A stretch of DNA of 64,000 bases from Mesobacterium pallidum (GTDB taxonomy: Bacteria; Pseudomonadota; Alphaproteobacteria; Rhodobacterales; Rhodobacteraceae): positions 62,001 through 126,000 of the forward strand of contig NZ_JAIMID010000003.1 of the NCBI RefSeq assembly GCF_019966535.1, given 5' to 3'. The notes under the pieces are model-generated. The model was not told where the DNA came from. It saw only the letters and a list, made by a program, of their open reading frames with translations, and ran no database searches. Below, in pieces: positions 16,762-25,098 of the stretch (positions within the stretch are counted from its first letter, which is position 1; the number at the start of each line of letters is the position of its first letter). The position numbers and the translations under genes are program-made.

Positions 16762-17283
16762 TCAGCCGCGCGCGAGACGCTTGAGCCAGCCTTTCTTTTC
16801 CGCCGCCACCTCGGCGACTTCCGGATCAGTCTCTCCTTCTTCGGGGCCTTCGACAACCCCTTGGAAGCGTTCAAAGAACTGATCCGCCATCTTCTTGGCA
16901 AAGCCGTCGATGATACGCGAGCCAAGCTGCGCCAGCTTGCCGCCCACCTTGGCCTGCACGTCGTATTCCAGCAGCGTGCCCTCGCCCTCTTCGGTCAGCG
17001 TGACGACCGCCCCGCCCGAGGCGAAGCCGGCCGCGCCACCCTTGCCTTCGCCCACGATCTTGAGGCTGGCGGGCGGGTTCGGATCCTCGATCGCGACCTT
17101 GCCCTTGAAGGTCGCCTTGACCGGGCCGACCTTCTGCACGACGACCGCTTCGAAGCCGTCATCGGCATTGCCGGTCATTTCCTGGCAGCCGGGCACGCAG
17201 GCCTTCAGCACGTCGGGGTCGAGCATGGCCGCATAGACCACCTCACGGGGGGCTGCGATAGAACGGGAACCCTTAAGCTCCAT
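16762..17283 (-). CDS. coxG: CoxG-like SRPBCC protein
   Basis: 173 residues; the start at 17283 follows AAGGAGCG. It has the CoxG pattern MELKGSRSIAAPREVVYAAMLDPDVLKACVPGCQEM, then a SRPBCC hydrophobic-pocket domain and a basic C-terminus KKGWLKRLARG. In Oligotropha, CoxG is thought to anchor or recruit CO dehydrogenase to the membrane. As the first gene of this operon, it suggests that the enzyme is attached to the inner face of the membrane and feeds the quinone pool. About 100 bases separate it from the next gene upstream, leaving room for a promoter. Confidence 0.88.
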   Translation of the reverse strand: MELKGSRSIAAPREVVYAAMLDPDVLKACVPGCQEMTGNADDGFEAVVVQKVGPVKATFKGKVAIEDPNPPASLKIVGEGKGGAAGFASGGAVVTLTEEGEGTLLEYDVQAKVGGKLAQLGSRIIDGFAKKMADQFFERFQGVVEGPEEGETDPEVAEVAAEKKGWLKRLARG

Positions 17284-17388
17284 TGGACGCTCCTTGACTT
17301 TCATGGGCACGCTACGCCGGGACGGCGCGGCGCGGATATAAGACCAATGGACAGGGCCATCCGGCCCGGTCCGCGAATCGTGGTCCGG

Positions 17389-18297
17389 TCAGTAATCGGT
17401 GACCGGCAGCCAGGTCAGGCCGTAGCCCGCGTAGATCTTGGCGATGCGCCCGTCCGCGCTGGCGGCGCGAATGGCATCATCGACCATGTAACCAAGCGCA
17501 CGGTAGCGGAAATTCACCGCGACCCCCAACTCCCATTTTCCGCGGGCAAGGCCGGCGAGCGGCGGCACGTGGTAGGCGGTGCCTTCGCCCAGGCCCCATT
17601 CGACCTGCGCACGCGGGCCCATGGCCGCCATGGTCTCGCCCGCCGACAGGGCCTTCATCGCCGCGTCCATGGACGGATAGCGCAGGACCTTGTCGCGCGT
17701 CTGCCCGCCGGCAAAGGACGACAGGTAGAAATCGGCCAGCGAGTCGTTCTCGACCGCGACGGTATCGAACCGGAAATAGGCCGGGATTGGCTTGTCGTCG
17801 GGATAGGCCTCTTCGCGGTAGGCGATCACCATGTCCTCGGACGCGTAGCGGCCCGTGAACACCGCCTGTTCGACCCGGCAGGCAAAGGCCGAATCATAGG
17901 GCACGCGCATCATCACGTTGGACACCGGGCCGCCCAGCACGTCGCCTTTCCAGATGTTGTTGCGCAGGTCCGCCTCGAGCGTTTCGCCCGCGGCGACGAA
18001 CCGGAACTGCGGCTCGACGCCGATATCCTCGGCGATCAGTTGCGCGATCTCGATGTCGACGCCGCGCGGCTGGCCGGCCTCTTCCCAGGAATAGGGCGGG
18101 AAGTCCTCGTAGACCGCGAAAGTCATGAAGCCGCGGTCCAGGATCTGGTCGATGTCCTGCCCGACGATGTCGCGTCCGGCATTCTGCGGCTTGGCTTGCG
18201 GGACGAAGTCCGCGCAGGGGTCGGCGGCCCGGACGGGGGCTGCGCCCGCGCCCAGCGCCGCCGCCAGCAGCGTACCAAGGAGCCTGCGGCGCCGCAT
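17389..18297 (-). CDS. MoxJ/XoxJ-like periplasmic protein of quinoprotein systems
   Basis: 302 residues. A signal with leading arginines (MRRRRLLGTLLAAALGAGAA) is followed by a type II periplasmic binding fold (FMTFAVYEDFPPYSWEEAGQPRGVDIEIAQLIAEDIGV). This is the pattern of quinoprotein dehydrogenase-associated substrate-binding proteins (MoxJ/XoxJ group), which are thought to help activate or assemble the dehydrogenase rather than import a solute. It begins one base after the stop of the cytochrome c-550 gene, so the two are co-transcribed away from the plus-strand half of the cluster. Confidence 0.85.
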   Translation of the reverse strand: MRRRRLLGTLLAAALGAGAAPVRAADPCADFVPQAKPQNAGRDIVGQDIDQILDRGFMTFAVYEDFPPYSWEEAGQPRGVDIEIAQLIAEDIGVEPQFRFVAAGETLEADLRNNIWKGDVLGGPVSNVMMRVPYDSAFACRVEQAVFTGRYASEDMVIAYREEAYPDDKPIPAYFRFDTVAVENDSLADFYLSSFAGGQTRDKVLRYPSMDAAMKALSAGETMAAMGPRAQVEWGLGEGTAYHVPPLAGLARGKWELGVAVNFRYRALGYMVDDAIRAASADGRIAKIYAGYGLTWLPVTDY

Positions 18298-18298
18298 G

Positions 18299-18988
18299 TC
18301 AGTGCGCCGCGGACAGGCCGATGGTCAGCGTCTCGGCCGCCTTGTGATAGCCCTCGGGCGAGCCGTCGATGATCCTGGCGGCGCGGCTTGCCACGCTGTC
18401 GGCCATGGGCGCGCCCGACAGGGTCTCGATGCCGCTCGCGATCTCGCTCAGGCGGGCCTTCAGCGCATCCGCATCGGCGCCCGTGGCGTCCGTGGCATAG
18501 CCGGCCAACTGGTCGCGCAGCGCCTTCAGCTCGGGGCTCACCTCTTCCATCATGTCGCTGTCGGGCCGCGTCTCGATATAGGTGCGGATGGCCCAGGCGG
18601 CCTCCTGGCCCAGCAGTTCGCCGAAGGCGGGCATCTTGGTGATGCCGTTCTGCGTGTAGCCATCGCGGAACCGCTCGACATACCATTCGTCGCCGAATTC
18701 CTCGGCCTCTAGGAACCGCAGGTCTGGCGCCAGCCCGCCCGAGACGACCTCGAGCCCGTGGCAGCGGGCGCAGTTCTGGTTGTAGCCCGAGGCGCCGATT
18801 TCGACCGCCGTCTGCCAGACCTCTTCGCCCGCCGCCTCGGCGCGGTAGGGATTTTCCGTCAGCCATTCCTCGGCCAGTTCGGGCAGGCCGGTGGTATCAA
18901 CCGCCTGCGGGGCCACGTCGCCATGGGCCAATGCCTGCCCTGCAAGGGCAAGGGCCGCCAGTGCAAGGCCGTGCTTGATCGCGCTCAT
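18299..18988 (-). CDS. pedF: Cytochrome c-550 of PedF type
   Basis: 229 residues with a signal peptide ending LAGQALA. The mature N-terminus HGDVAPQAVDTTGLPELAEEWLTENPYR and ASGYNQNCARCHGLE are hallmarks of cytochrome c-550 PedF, partner of PQQ alcohol dehydrogenases in Pseudomonas. Heme is bound by C73, C76 and H77; M119 in ITKMPAF is the likely sixth ligand. It carries electrons from the dehydrogenase to the terminal oxidase chain. It is divergent from the binding-protein gene, with 164 bases between the two starts. Confidence 0.88.
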   Translation of the reverse strand: MSAIKHGLALAALALAGQALAHGDVAPQAVDTTGLPELAEEWLTENPYRAEAAGEEVWQTAVEIGASGYNQNCARCHGLEVVSGGLAPDLRFLEAEEFGDEWYVERFRDGYTQNGITKMPAFGELLGQEAAWAIRTYIETRPDSDMMEEVSPELKALRDQLAGYATDATGADADALKARLSEIASGIETLSGAPMADSVASRAARIIDGSPEGYHKAAETLTIGLSAAH

Positions 18989-19152
18989 AGGTTTCTCCTC
19001 CCGGTCCTACCGTTTCTGTTCGCTGATCCATGGTGTACCCGCGACTTCGCACCGGCCGGTATTGGACTTTGGTTCAGGCACCATCGTCTTGCGACCAAGG
19101 TCTAGGATGCGTGACTTCCGCGCGTTCCTACCTTGGACGGAGGGAGGATTTC

Positions 19153-20331
19153 ATGAAACGCGCATCACGCCTGCTGGGCGCCATCGCCCTTGGATTGTCC
19201 GCGGCCCAGCCGCTGCGGGCCGAGGTCGCCGTGACCCTGCATTTCCTCAAGATCGACGTGCCGGCGCCGCCGACGCTGACCTCGCTCGACGTGGTGCCCG
19301 AGGGGCTGGGCCTGGACGGGGCCGCGCTGGCGGTGGCGGACAATACGACGACGGGGCGCTTTCTTGGCCAGACCTACAGGCTCGAACAGTCCGAGGTCGA
19401 CGTGGACGGCGATGTCACCGGCGCCGCCCGGGCCGCGCTGGCGCAGACACCCTACCTGGTCATCGACGGCCCGGCCGAGGCGCTGCTGGCCATCGCCGAT
19501 CTGCCCGAGGCGCAGGGTGCCATCCTCTTCAACGCCTCGGCGCCCGATGCCGCCCTGCGGTCGGGCGACTGCCGGGCGAACCTGCTGCACACCGCGCCCT
19601 CGGACGCGATGCGGACCGATGCCATCGCGCAGTACCTCGTGGTGCGCAAATGGACCGACGCGGTGATGATCGTCGGGCCGCACCCCGCCGACAAGGCTTT
19701 CGCCGCGGCCATGGAACGCTCGCTCGCCAAGTTCGGCGCGCGGCTGCGCGAGACCAAGACCTGGGGCGAGAGCGGCGCCGACATGCGCCGCAACGCCGCC
19801 GAGGAGGTGCCGCTATTCACCGCCGATTTCCCCGGACATGACGTGGTGATCGTCGCTGACGAACTGCACGATTTCGGCCGCTTCATCCCCTACAACACGC
19901 AAGAACCGCGCCCCGTCGTCGGCTCCGAAGGGCTGCGGGCCGAGGCATGGGCGCCGGTGGTCGAGCAATGGGGCGCCGCGCAGCTGCAATCGCGGTTCCA
20001 GGATCACGCCGGCCGCCCGATGGAGCCGGGCGATTACGCCGCCTGGGCCGCCGTCCGCGCGGTGGGCGAAGCGGTGACGCGCACCGGCACGGGCGATTCG
20101 GACAGCGTCTATGCCTACATGACGGGCCCGGAGTTCGAACTGGCCGGCTTCAAGGGCCGCCCGCTGTCCTTCCGCCCCTGGAACGGCCAGCTGCGCCAGA
20201 CCATTCCGCTGGTCCATGACCGCGCGCTGGCCGCCAGCGCCCCGTTCGAAGGGTTCCTGCACCCGGTCACCGAACTTGACACGCTGGGGCTCGACCGCCC
20301 CGAAAGCGCCTGCACCGCCTTCGAGGAGTAA
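19153..20331 (+). CDS. ABC-type binding protein of PQQ alcohol dehydrogenase clusters
   Basis: 392 residues. The ATG at 19153 follows GGAGGGAGGAT and opens a signal peptide (MKRASRLLGAIALGLSAAQPLRA). The rest is a type I periplasmic binding fold, with VAVTLHFLKIDVPAPPTLTSL and later LFNASAPDAALRSGDCRANLLHTAPSDAMRTDAIAQYLVVRKW. This matches the family of ABC substrate-binding proteins found only beside PQQ alcohol dehydrogenases. No ABC ATPase or permease is present in the window, so it may act alone as a sensor or chaperone, or with a transporter encoded elsewhere. Confidence 0.82.
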   Translation: MKRASRLLGAIALGLSAAQPLRAEVAVTLHFLKIDVPAPPTLTSLDVVPEGLGLDGAALAVADNTTTGRFLGQTYRLEQSEVDVDGDVTGAARAALAQTPYLVIDGPAEALLAIADLPEAQGAILFNASAPDAALRSGDCRANLLHTAPSDAMRTDAIAQYLVVRKWTDAVMIVGPHPADKAFAAAMERSLAKFGARLRETKTWGESGADMRRNAAEEVPLFTADFPGHDVVIVADELHDFGRFIPYNTQEPRPVVGSEGLRAEAWAPVVEQWGAAQLQSRFQDHAGRPMEPGDYAAWAAVRAVGEAVTRTGTGDSDSVYAYMTGPEFELAGFKGRPLSFRPWNGQLRQTIPLVHDRALAASAPFEGFLHPVTELDTLGLDRPESACTAFEE

Positions 20332-20334
20332 CCG

Positions 20335-21300
20335 ATGAAGCACCTCTCAGCCCTGGCCCTTGCGGCCGCGCTGGCCGGCCCGCTGGCCGCCGACGAGATC
20401 TGGGTCACCAACGAACGCGACGACACGATCAGCGTGATCGACATAGAGACGCTCGAGGTGGTGCGCACGATCCAGGTCGGCGAGCGCCCGCGCGGCATCA
20501 CCTTCAGCCACGATTACAAGGTGGTCTACATCTGCGCCTCGGACAGCGACGCGGTGCAGGTGATGGACCCGGCCTCGGGCGAGATCCTGCATGACCTGCC
20601 CTCGGGCGAGGACCCCGAGCAATTCGTGCTGCACCCGGACAACCGGCATCTCTACATCGCCAACGAAGACGACGCGATCACCACCGTGGTCGATACCGAA
20701 ACGCGCCGCGTCATCGCCCAGATCGACGTCGGGATCGAACCCGAGGGGATGGCCGTGTCGCCCGATGGCACCATCGCGATCACCACGTCTGAAACCACCA
20801 ACATGGCGCATTGGATCGACACCGCGACGCAGAAGCTGTTCGCCAACACGCTGGTCGATTCGCGCCCGCGCCACGCCGAGTTCACCGAGGACGGGACCGA
20901 GTTGTGGGTCAGTTCGGAAATCGGCGGCACGGTCACGGTGTTTGACGTGGCGACGCAGACGGAAAAGGCCAAGATCGCCTTTGAGATCGACGGCATGCAT
21001 CCCGACCGCATCCAGCCCGTGGGCTTCGAGTTCGCGGCCGGAGAGAACCACGCCTTTGTCGCGCTGGGGCCGTCGAACCACCTGGCCGTCGTCAACATGA
21101 AGACCTACGAGGTCGAGGATTACATCCTCGTCGGCCGACGTGTCTGGCACATGGCCTTCAACGCCGACAAGTCGCTGCTGTTCACCACCAACGGGATCTC
21201 GGGCGACGTCACGGTCGTCGATGTCGCCAAGCGGCGCGGGATCAAGACCATCGAGGTCGGCCGCTTCCCCTGGGGCGCCGCCTTCCGCCCGACCAACTGA
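20335..21300 (+). CDS. PQQ-catabolism-associated beta-propeller protein
   Basis: 321 residues with a signal peptide (MKHLSALALAAALAGPLAA) and repeated YVTN/NHL-like blades, for example EIWVTNERDDTISVIDIETLEVVRTIQVGERPRGI and ELWVSSEIGGTVTVFDVATQTE. It matches the family of periplasmic seven-bladed propellers that accompany PQQ-dependent alcohol dehydrogenases. Its start lies 3 bases after the preceding stop, so it is in an operon with the binding protein. The function is unknown; a scaffold or cofactor-handling role is inferred from constant co-occurrence. Confidence 0.85.
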   Translation: MKHLSALALAAALAGPLAADEIWVTNERDDTISVIDIETLEVVRTIQVGERPRGITFSHDYKVVYICASDSDAVQVMDPASGEILHDLPSGEDPEQFVLHPDNRHLYIANEDDAITTVVDTETRRVIAQIDVGIEPEGMAVSPDGTIAITTSETTNMAHWIDTATQKLFANTLVDSRPRHAEFTEDGTELWVSSEIGGTVTVFDVATQTEKAKIAFEIDGMHPDRIQPVGFEFAAGENHAFVALGPSNHLAVVNMKTYEVEDYILVGRRVWHMAFNADKSLLFTTNGISGDVTVVDVAKRRGIKTIEVGRFPWGAAFRPTN

Positions 21301-21309
21301 GAGGACGTC

Positions 21310-21759
21310 ATGAAACCGATTGCCCTGATCACCGCCCTGGCGCTCGCCGCCACTCCGCTGCTGGCCGACGACCATGACGACGACAGCCCCCGCTTCGGCC
21401 TCGCCGGCGTGCTGTCTTCGGGCAACAAGCAAGACCTGCCGCCGATCATCCTGTCGGCCGGGATGCCCCTGTCGGACGCGCCCTGGGTGCTGCAATCGGG
21501 CACCTATTACGAGGTCGAGATTCAGGGCGACGGCAGCCAGGAACTGGCGTTGGTCGGCCCCGAGTTCTTCCGCGCCATCTGGATCGACGAGATCGTCGTC
21601 GAGGGGCTGGAAATCCGCCCCCTCGGCCTCGACTCGGTCGAGTTCGACGAGGCCGGCGAGATGGAGATCGGCTTTGTCGCGATCAAGCCGGGCCAGTACT
21701 ATATGAAGGTTCCCGGAAGCACCGGGGAAACGCAACGCATTGAAATCACGATCAAGTAG
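21310..21759 (+). CDS. Secreted cupredoxin-like protein of the quinoprotein cluster
   Basis: 149 residues with a signal peptide (MKPIALITALALAATPLLA) and an acidic start (DDHDDDS). The mature part, with PPIILSAGMPLSDAPWVLQSGTYYEVEIQGDGSQELALVGPEFF and a final GQYYMKVPGSTGETQRIEI, looks like a cupredoxin-type beta-sandwich. The Cys-x-x-His-x-x-Met copper loop is absent, so it probably does not bind copper in the usual way. It follows the beta-propeller gene by 9 bases, in the same operon. The acidic N-terminus (six Asp and one His within eight residues) might bind cations. Role unknown. Confidence 0.75.
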   Translation: MKPIALITALALAATPLLADDHDDDSPRFGLAGVLSSGNKQDLPPIILSAGMPLSDAPWVLQSGTYYEVEIQGDGSQELALVGPEFFRAIWIDEIVVEGLEIRPLGLDSVEFDEAGEMEIGFVAIKPGQYYMKVPGSTGETQRIEITIK

Positions 21760-21864
21760 CGGAGTGGGTCAGCCGTCCTGACCCGGATCGCGACCACGCA
21801 ACTGGTGATCTTTCAACCGCCGCGTGCTATATTCGAACATTGAGGACACCCGAGGAGACACCCC

Positions 21865-22413
21865 ATGCGCCTGACCCTGATCGCCGCTCTCATCGCCGCC
21901 GGCCCCGCCTTCGCGGTCGATACCCGAACGGTCGAGGACGAGGGCGGCACGCTCAACCCACAGGACAGCGGCTTTGGCCGCGTCATGTCGAACATCGACC
22001 AGGGCGTCACCGACATGACCACCTGCGCGACGGGCTACTACATCACCAAGGCCGGGCGCCACGACGCCGCGCGCAAGCTGTTCGAAGCCTGCGCCGCCGC
22101 CGGCTATCCCGGCGCAATGACCTGGATGAGCCAGCTCGACAACAACGGCCTCGGCGGAGAGTACGACCCCGACGCGGCCGCCGCCTGGGACCGGCGCGCG
22201 GCGGAAACCGGCGACCCGGTGGGCCAGTTCAACTACGGGCTCGACCTGATGCGCGGCCATGGCGTGGCGCGCGACGAGGACGCAGGCCGCCGTCTTGTCG
22301 ACGCCGCCGCCGACCAGGGCCTGCCCATCGCGCGGCGCCTGCAACGGGCGGGCTACGACCTTGACGAGGTGACGCCCGACGCCGACGACTGGAAATACGC
22401 GCCGCTGTTCTAG
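21865..22413 (+). CDS. Secreted Sel1-like repeat protein
   Basis: 182 residues with a short signal peptide (MRLTLIAALIAAGPAFA) and GAGGAG before the ATG. Two or more Sel1-type helical repeats are visible: ARKLFEACAAAGYPGAMTWMSQLDNNGLGG, AAAWDRRAAETGDPVGQFNYGLDLMRGHGVARDEDAGRRLVDAAADQGLPIA. Sel1 proteins form solenoids that bind partner proteins. It lies at the end of the plus-strand operon before a terminator and is probably a periplasmic assembly factor; that is inference. Confidence 0.8.
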   Translation: MRLTLIAALIAAGPAFAVDTRTVEDEGGTLNPQDSGFGRVMSNIDQGVTDMTTCATGYYITKAGRHDAARKLFEACAAAGYPGAMTWMSQLDNNGLGGEYDPDAAAAWDRRAAETGDPVGQFNYGLDLMRGHGVARDEDAGRRLVDAAADQGLPIARRLQRAGYDLDEVTPDADDWKYAPLF

Positions 22414-22479
22414 GCGGCCCCGGTTCCCCCGGGGGCTTGCCCCCGAGCGGTCGCCCCTCCCCTCCCCGGGTGCGACCAG

Positions 22480-22511
22480 CCCCGCCTCGGCTTGCCCGGG
22501 GCGGGGTTTTT
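22480..22511 (+). terminator. Intrinsic terminator before the cytochrome c gene
   Basis: Stem CCCCGCC (22480-22486) with GGCGGGG (22500-22506), then TTTTT (22507-22511). It ends the binding-protein/propeller/Sel1 transcript, so the next cytochrome gene needs its own promoter. Confidence 0.8.
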
Positions 22512-22530
22512 CATGTCTGTCGCACGGCAG

Positions 22531-22542
22531 GGTCGTACGACC
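22531..22542. promoter_or_regulatory. Palindromic operator GGTCGTACGACC, copy 1
   Basis: Perfect 12-bp palindrome, centred about 106 bases upstream of the cytochrome c start. An identical copy stands about 112 bases upstream of the dehydrogenase gene. The matching sequence and spacing suggest a dimeric activator, for example a NarL-type regulator such as the one encoded at 27000. Confidence 0.75.
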
Positions 22543-22570
22543 AAAGGACCAGCGCCGCAGCGCCGCCGGG

Positions 22571-22584
22571 TTGACCTGCATCAA
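22571..22584. promoter_or_regulatory. FNR/FnrL-like box
   Basis: TTGACCTGCATCAA fits the FNR consensus TTGAY-N4-ATCAA. It is centred 65 bases before the cytochrome c start. If it acts at -41.5, transcription would begin near 22619 with TAGCGT (22606-22611) as -10. That would join oxygen control to quinoprotein respiration; one match alone is modest evidence. Confidence 0.55.
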
Positions 22585-22642
22585 CCGGCCCCGCCTGCGG
22601 CGGGCGTAGCGTTCTGCTGCGCAATCCAAAGGAGGACCCGCC

Positions 22643-23074
22643 ATGCTTCGCCCAATCGCCACCGCCGCGTTTTGCCTCGCCGCCCTGCCTGCCCTGTCGC
22701 AGGAAAGCTATTCCGAAGGCGCCTTCGAAAAGATCAAGATCACCGCCGGCGAGACGCTGTTCGACGCCGAATGCCGTCGCTGCCACGCGGTGGACGCCAG
22801 CGACGCCTCTTACGGCCCGCCGCTCGAGAACGTCCTGGGGCGCGGCGCAGGCACCTATCCGGACTACGATTACTCGATCGCGCTCTCGGCCTCGGGAATC
22901 GTCTGGACCCCCGCCGCCCTGCGCGCCTGGATCGAGGACAACGACGGCTTCATGCCCGGCACCAGGATGCGCCACGTCGGGATCACCGACCGCACCGTGC
23001 AGGACTTCATCCTCGCCTACCTCGCCCACATCTCGCCCCGCGACGGCAGCGAAGTGACTGAAAAGCGGGAGTAA
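22643..23074 (+). CDS. Class I cytochrome c of the quinoprotein cluster
   Basis: 143 residues with a signal peptide ([20 protein letters not shown]). Heme is bound by C44, C47 and H48 (CRRCH); M109 in MPGTRM is the probable sixth ligand, as in mitochondrial-type c550. AAGGAGG precedes the ATG. It stands just upstream of the dehydrogenase gene and shares its palindromic operator, so it is the likely direct electron acceptor of the quinoprotein or the link to the cytochrome oxidase. PedF at 18299 would be an alternative or additional acceptor. Confidence 0.88.
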   Translation: MLRPIATAAFCLAALPALSQESYSEGAFEKIKITAGETLFDAECRRCHAVDASDASYGPPLENVLGRGAGTYPDYDYSIALSASGIVWTPAALRAWIEDNDGFMPGTRMRHVGITDRTVQDFILAYLAHISPRDGSEVTEKRE

Positions 23075-23102
23075 ACCCGGCCCCGCCCCACCACCGCCCA
23101 AA

Positions 23103-23114
23103 GGTCGTACGACC
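23103..23114. promoter_or_regulatory. Palindromic operator GGTCGTACGACC, copy 2
   Basis: Identical to the palindrome at 22531-22542 and followed by the same A; centred about 112 bases before the PQQ alcohol dehydrogenase start. A one-sided match, CGACCAAGG (19092-19100), lies before the ABC-like binding protein gene and may be a weak third site. Confidence 0.75.
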
Positions 23115-23220
23115 ATTGCACAATACCCCCCGGGCCCGGCCGCGGCGAATACTGCTGCCGAGGCCGGTCCCTGCGAGGGGCATGTTCCGGCCCCGGGAAC
23201 AACGCATAGGGAGGAGACCG

Positions 23221-24993
23221 ATGAACCGGTTCATCATGGCCGTCGCGGCAGGCATTCTGGCGGCAGGGTCCGCGCAGATCGCGCAGGCGGAAATCACCGA
23301 AGCAGAGCTGGCCGGCGACCAGGCGTCCACCGGCGACGTGCTGACCAACGGCATGGGCCGCCACTTGCAGCGCTACTCGCCGCTCGACACGCTCAACAAG
23401 GACAACGTCAGCAACCTCGTTCCGGCCTGGGCCTTCAGCCTTGGCGGCGAAAAGCAGCGTGGCCAGGAAACCCAGCCGATCGTGCACGACGGTATCATGT
23501 ACATCACCGGCTCGTATTCGCGCCTGTATGCGATCGACGTGATGACGGGCGAAGAGATCTGGCAATACGACGCCCGCCTGCCTGAAGGCATCCTGCCCTG
23601 CTGTGATGTGATCAACCGCGGCGCGGCGATCCACGGCGACAAGATCATCTTCGGCACGCTCGACGCCCGCCTCGTGGCGCTGAACGCCAAGACCGGCGAC
23701 GTGGTCTGGCGTGACAAGATTGCCGATTACAAGGCCGGCTATTCCTACACCGCCGCCCCGTTGATCGTGAATGACCTGGTCGTGACCGGCAACTCGGGCG
23801 GTGAATTCGGCATCGTGGGCGAAGTGCAGGCCCGCAACGTCGAGACCGGCGAACTGGTCTGGACCCGCCCGGTGATCGAAGGCCACATGGGCACGCTCAA
23901 CGGTCAGGAATCCACCATGACCGGCACGCTGAACGCGACCTGGCCGGGCGACATGTGGAAGACCGGTGGCGGCGCCACCTGGCTGGGCGGCTCGTATGAC
24001 GAACGCACCGACACGCTGATCTTCGGCGCGGGCAACCCGGCGCCCTGGAACTCGTGGCTGCGCAATGCCGGCGACAAGAACGACGGCACGGGCGACAACC
24101 TTTATGCCGCCAGCCGCATCGGCATCGACCCCGCGACCGGCGACATCAAGTGGCACTTCCAGACCACCCCGCGCGAGGGCTGGGACTATGACGGCGTGAA
24201 CGAAGTCGTCGCCTTCGACGGACCGGGCGGCGAACAGCTGCTGGCCACCGCCGACCGGAACGGGTTCTTCTACGTGCTGAACGCCGCCGACGGCGGGTTC
24301 GAGGCCGCCTATCCCTTCGTCAAGGACATCACCTGGGCCGAGGGCATCGACGAGAACGGCCGCCCGATCTTCAACGAGGCCAACCGTCCGGGCAACCCGG
24401 CCGACGCGGCCGATGGCAAGAAGGGCGAGGTTGTCTTCTCTTCCCCGTCGTTCCTGGGCGGCAAGAACTGGATGCCGATGGCGTTCAGCCAGAAGACCGG
24501 CCTGTTCTACGTGCCCTCGAACGAATGGGGCATGGACATCTGGAACGAGCCGATCACCTACAAGAAGGGCGCGGCCTACCTCGGCTCGGGCTTCACGATC
24601 AAGCCGAACTACGAGGACCACATCGGCTCGCTCAAGGCGATCGACCCCATGACCGGCGAATGGAAGTGGGAAGCCAAGAACGACGCACCGCTCTGGGGCG
24701 GCGTGATGACCACGGCCGGGGGCCTGGTGTTCTACGGCACGCCCGAGGGCAAGTTCCTCGCGCTTGACGACGAGACCGGCGAAGAGCTGTGGTCCTTCCA
24801 GACCGGCTCGGGCATCGTCGGCCAGCCCGTCACCTGGGACATGGACGGCGAGCAATACGTCTCGGTCGTCTCGGGCTGGGGCGGCGCGGTTCCGCTCTGG
24901 GGCGGCGAAGTGGCCAAGAAGGTCAACTACCTGAACCAGGGTGGCATGGTCTGGACGTTCAAGCTGCCCAAGCAACTGGCCTCGGCCAACTGA
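23221..24993 (+). CDS. PQQ alcohol dehydrogenase with lanthanide-type active site
   Basis: 590 residues with a signal peptide ending AQIAQA; GGGAGGAG precedes the ATG. It is an eight-bladed quinoprotein: adjacent cysteines C127-C128 ([14 protein letters not shown]) form the ring disulfide over PQQ, and tryptophan-docking motifs recur. The catalytic Asp D322 is followed by Y323 and D324 (GWDYDGVNE). An Asp at the second position marks lanthanide-dependent enzymes (XoxF, PedH), while calcium enzymes have Ala or Ser. The cluster (PedF, PQQ-linked binding protein, propeller) favours a PedH/ExaA-like ethanol or short-chain alcohol dehydrogenase over methanol-specific XoxF. It is periplasmic. A terminator follows. 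No pqq biosynthesis genes are in the window. Confidence 0.92.
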   Translation: MNRFIMAVAAGILAAGSAQIAQAEITEAELAGDQASTGDVLTNGMGRHLQRYSPLDTLNKDNVSNLVPAWAFSLGGEKQRGQETQPIVHDGIMYITGSYSRLYAIDVMTGEEIWQYDARLPEGILPCCDVINRGAAIHGDKIIFGTLDARLVALNAKTGDVVWRDKIADYKAGYSYTAAPLIVNDLVVTGNSGGEFGIVGEVQARNVETGELVWTRPVIEGHMGTLNGQESTMTGTLNATWPGDMWKTGGGATWLGGSYDERTDTLIFGAGNPAPWNSWLRNAGDKNDGTGDNLYAASRIGIDPATGDIKWHFQTTPREGWDYDGVNEVVAFDGPGGEQLLATADRNGFFYVLNAADGGFEAAYPFVKDITWAEGIDENGRPIFNEANRPGNPADAADGKKGEVVFSSPSFLGGKNWMPMAFSQKTGLFYVPSNEWGMDIWNEPITYKKGAAYLGSGFTIKPNYEDHIGSLKAIDPMTGEWKWEAKNDAPLWGGVMTTAGGLVFYGTPEGKFLALDDETGEELWSFQTGSGIVGQPVTWDMDGEQYVSVVSGWGGAVPLWGGEVAKKVNYLNQGGMVWTFKLPKQLASAN

Positions 24994-25015
24994 TCTGCTG
25001 CGACACGTGACAAGG

Positions 25016-25043
25016 GGGCGCCTCGGCAACGGGGCGCCCTTTT
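25016..25043 (+). terminator. Intrinsic terminator after the alcohol dehydrogenase gene
   Basis: Stem GGGCGCC (25016-25022) with GGCGCCC (25033-25039), followed by TTTT. It ends the dehydrogenase message 22 bases after the stop codon. Confidence 0.8.
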
Positions 25044-25098
25044 CGTTGCAATGCCGCCCGATACGCACAACCATGGGGTCGTGATTGCCGGAGGTCCC

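Noticed and set aside
23221-24993. Naming the dehydrogenase xoxF outright
   Set aside because: The Asp-Tyr-Asp motif is shared by XoxF and PedH types, and the linked genes point to the ethanol-type branch; the name would overstate the evidence.
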